22,530 bases of DNA from CAVLCC01 sp963661535 (GTDB lineage Bacteria > Actinomycetota > Coriobacteriia > Coriobacteriales > CADBOM01), in the NCBI GenBank assembly GCA_963661535.1, contig CAVLCC010000034.1, forward strand, positions 1-22,530, given 5' to 3'. The notes below the pieces were generated by a model, which was not told the DNA's origin, did not search any database, and saw nothing but the letters and a program-made list of their open reading frames with translations. Shown here one piece after another: positions 22,319 to 22,530 of this stretch (the first letter of the stretch is position 1; every line of letters starts with the position of its first letter). Position numbers and translations under genes: made by a program.

Positions 22319-22530
22319 GCGTTAGGCGGTATATGTCGCCTCTCTTTATTCGTAAAGGAGGTGGTCATATGGTTAGTTTACAAGATTTGATTAATCTTTG
22401 GCTTGCTAATCGTCAACATAATTGGCGTGACAGCAATGCTAATTAAGAAAAATTAAGTAAGTTAACCGCCTAAAGGCGGTGGGAGTCACCTCACAATCTA
22501 TAAAATTGTTAAAAGAGGCGACAGACCGCT
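22319..22530 (+). ncRNA. Candidate structured RNA, copy 2 (cut by window end)
   Basis: This repeats the structured element of 20385-20596 at a constant offset of 1934 nt, with no substitution from the -10 region to the window edge. The 5' closing strand is at 22319-22330, the second helix at 22335-22343 with 22514-22522, and the SD/anti-SD pair at 22358-22363 with 22487-22492. The 3' closing strand lies beyond the window. The 22138-22219 stretch between the ATPase and this copy holds no gene. Confidence 0.6.
22369..22446 (+). CDS. 25-residue microprotein, copy 2
   Basis: This ORF is identical at every nucleotide to the one at 20435-20512, with the same SD and surrounding pairings. No synonymous change separates the copies, which means recent duplication, gene conversion or a constrained RNA; it cannot by itself prove that the peptide is selected. 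Confidence 0.55.
   Translation: MVSLQDLINLWLANRQHNWRDSNAN

Overview
The window looks like low-GC Actinomycetota, most likely class Coriobacteriia (an Atopobium/Fannyhessea-like relative). The evidence is the rapZ-yvcK-whiA-gap-pgk-tpiA synteny, which is typical of actinobacteria, combined with clearly AT-rich coding sequence, and the sorting-signal-bearing papain-like peptidases. The organism call is an inference from gene order and composition, not a database match. The start of the window carries no recognisable gene, only a terminator and a possible NrdR-controlled promoter.

Region 1 (about 1-9105, + strand) is conserved core genome: nrdR (regulator of ribonucleotide reductase genes), then rapZ-yvcK-whiA (tightly packed; yvcK and whiA overlap), then the lower-glycolysis genes gap, pgk, tpiA and gpmI, which carry triose phosphates to 2-phosphoglycerate.

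Region 2 (9252-20040, - strand) reads right to left. It begins with a large secreted papain-like (C1) peptidase with a lectin-like domain and a C-terminal sorting signal. Next come a HAD-family phosphatase, a second paralogous peptidase, and tyrS (TTG start, 5 nt after the peptidase stop). A polytopic membrane protein resembling GT-C glycosyltransferases follows, and birA (biotin ligase/repressor) ends the block, converging on gpmI. Spacings of 3, 31 and 5 nt suggest that peptidase-HAD-peptidase-tyrS is one transcription unit. Several database-style longest-ORF starts are probably wrong; Shine-Dalgarno (SD) positions favour internal starts for both peptidases, tpiA, nrdR, rapZ and the ATPase.

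Region 3 (about 20285-22530) is the accessory part and the most interesting. An AAA ATPase of the DUF4143 type (20884-22137) lies between two copies of a repeat of at least 300 bp (copy 1 20297-20618, copy 2 from 22220 to the window edge). From the -10 region onward the copies are identical over the 223 bp that can be compared. Each has an array of 11-bp phased repeats (TNAGA once per repeat), then a -10-like box, then a highly structured RNA that encloses a 25-codon ORF with a near-perfect SD. The RNA has a 12-bp closing stem, a second 9-bp long-range stem, and alternative pairings that would hide or expose the SD. Copy 1 is followed by nested terminator/antiterminator-like hairpins. Two 38-nt hairpin repeats that differ only in the loop precede the ATPase. 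I do not recognise this element as a described family; I treat it as a candidate repeated RNA/microprotein cassette.
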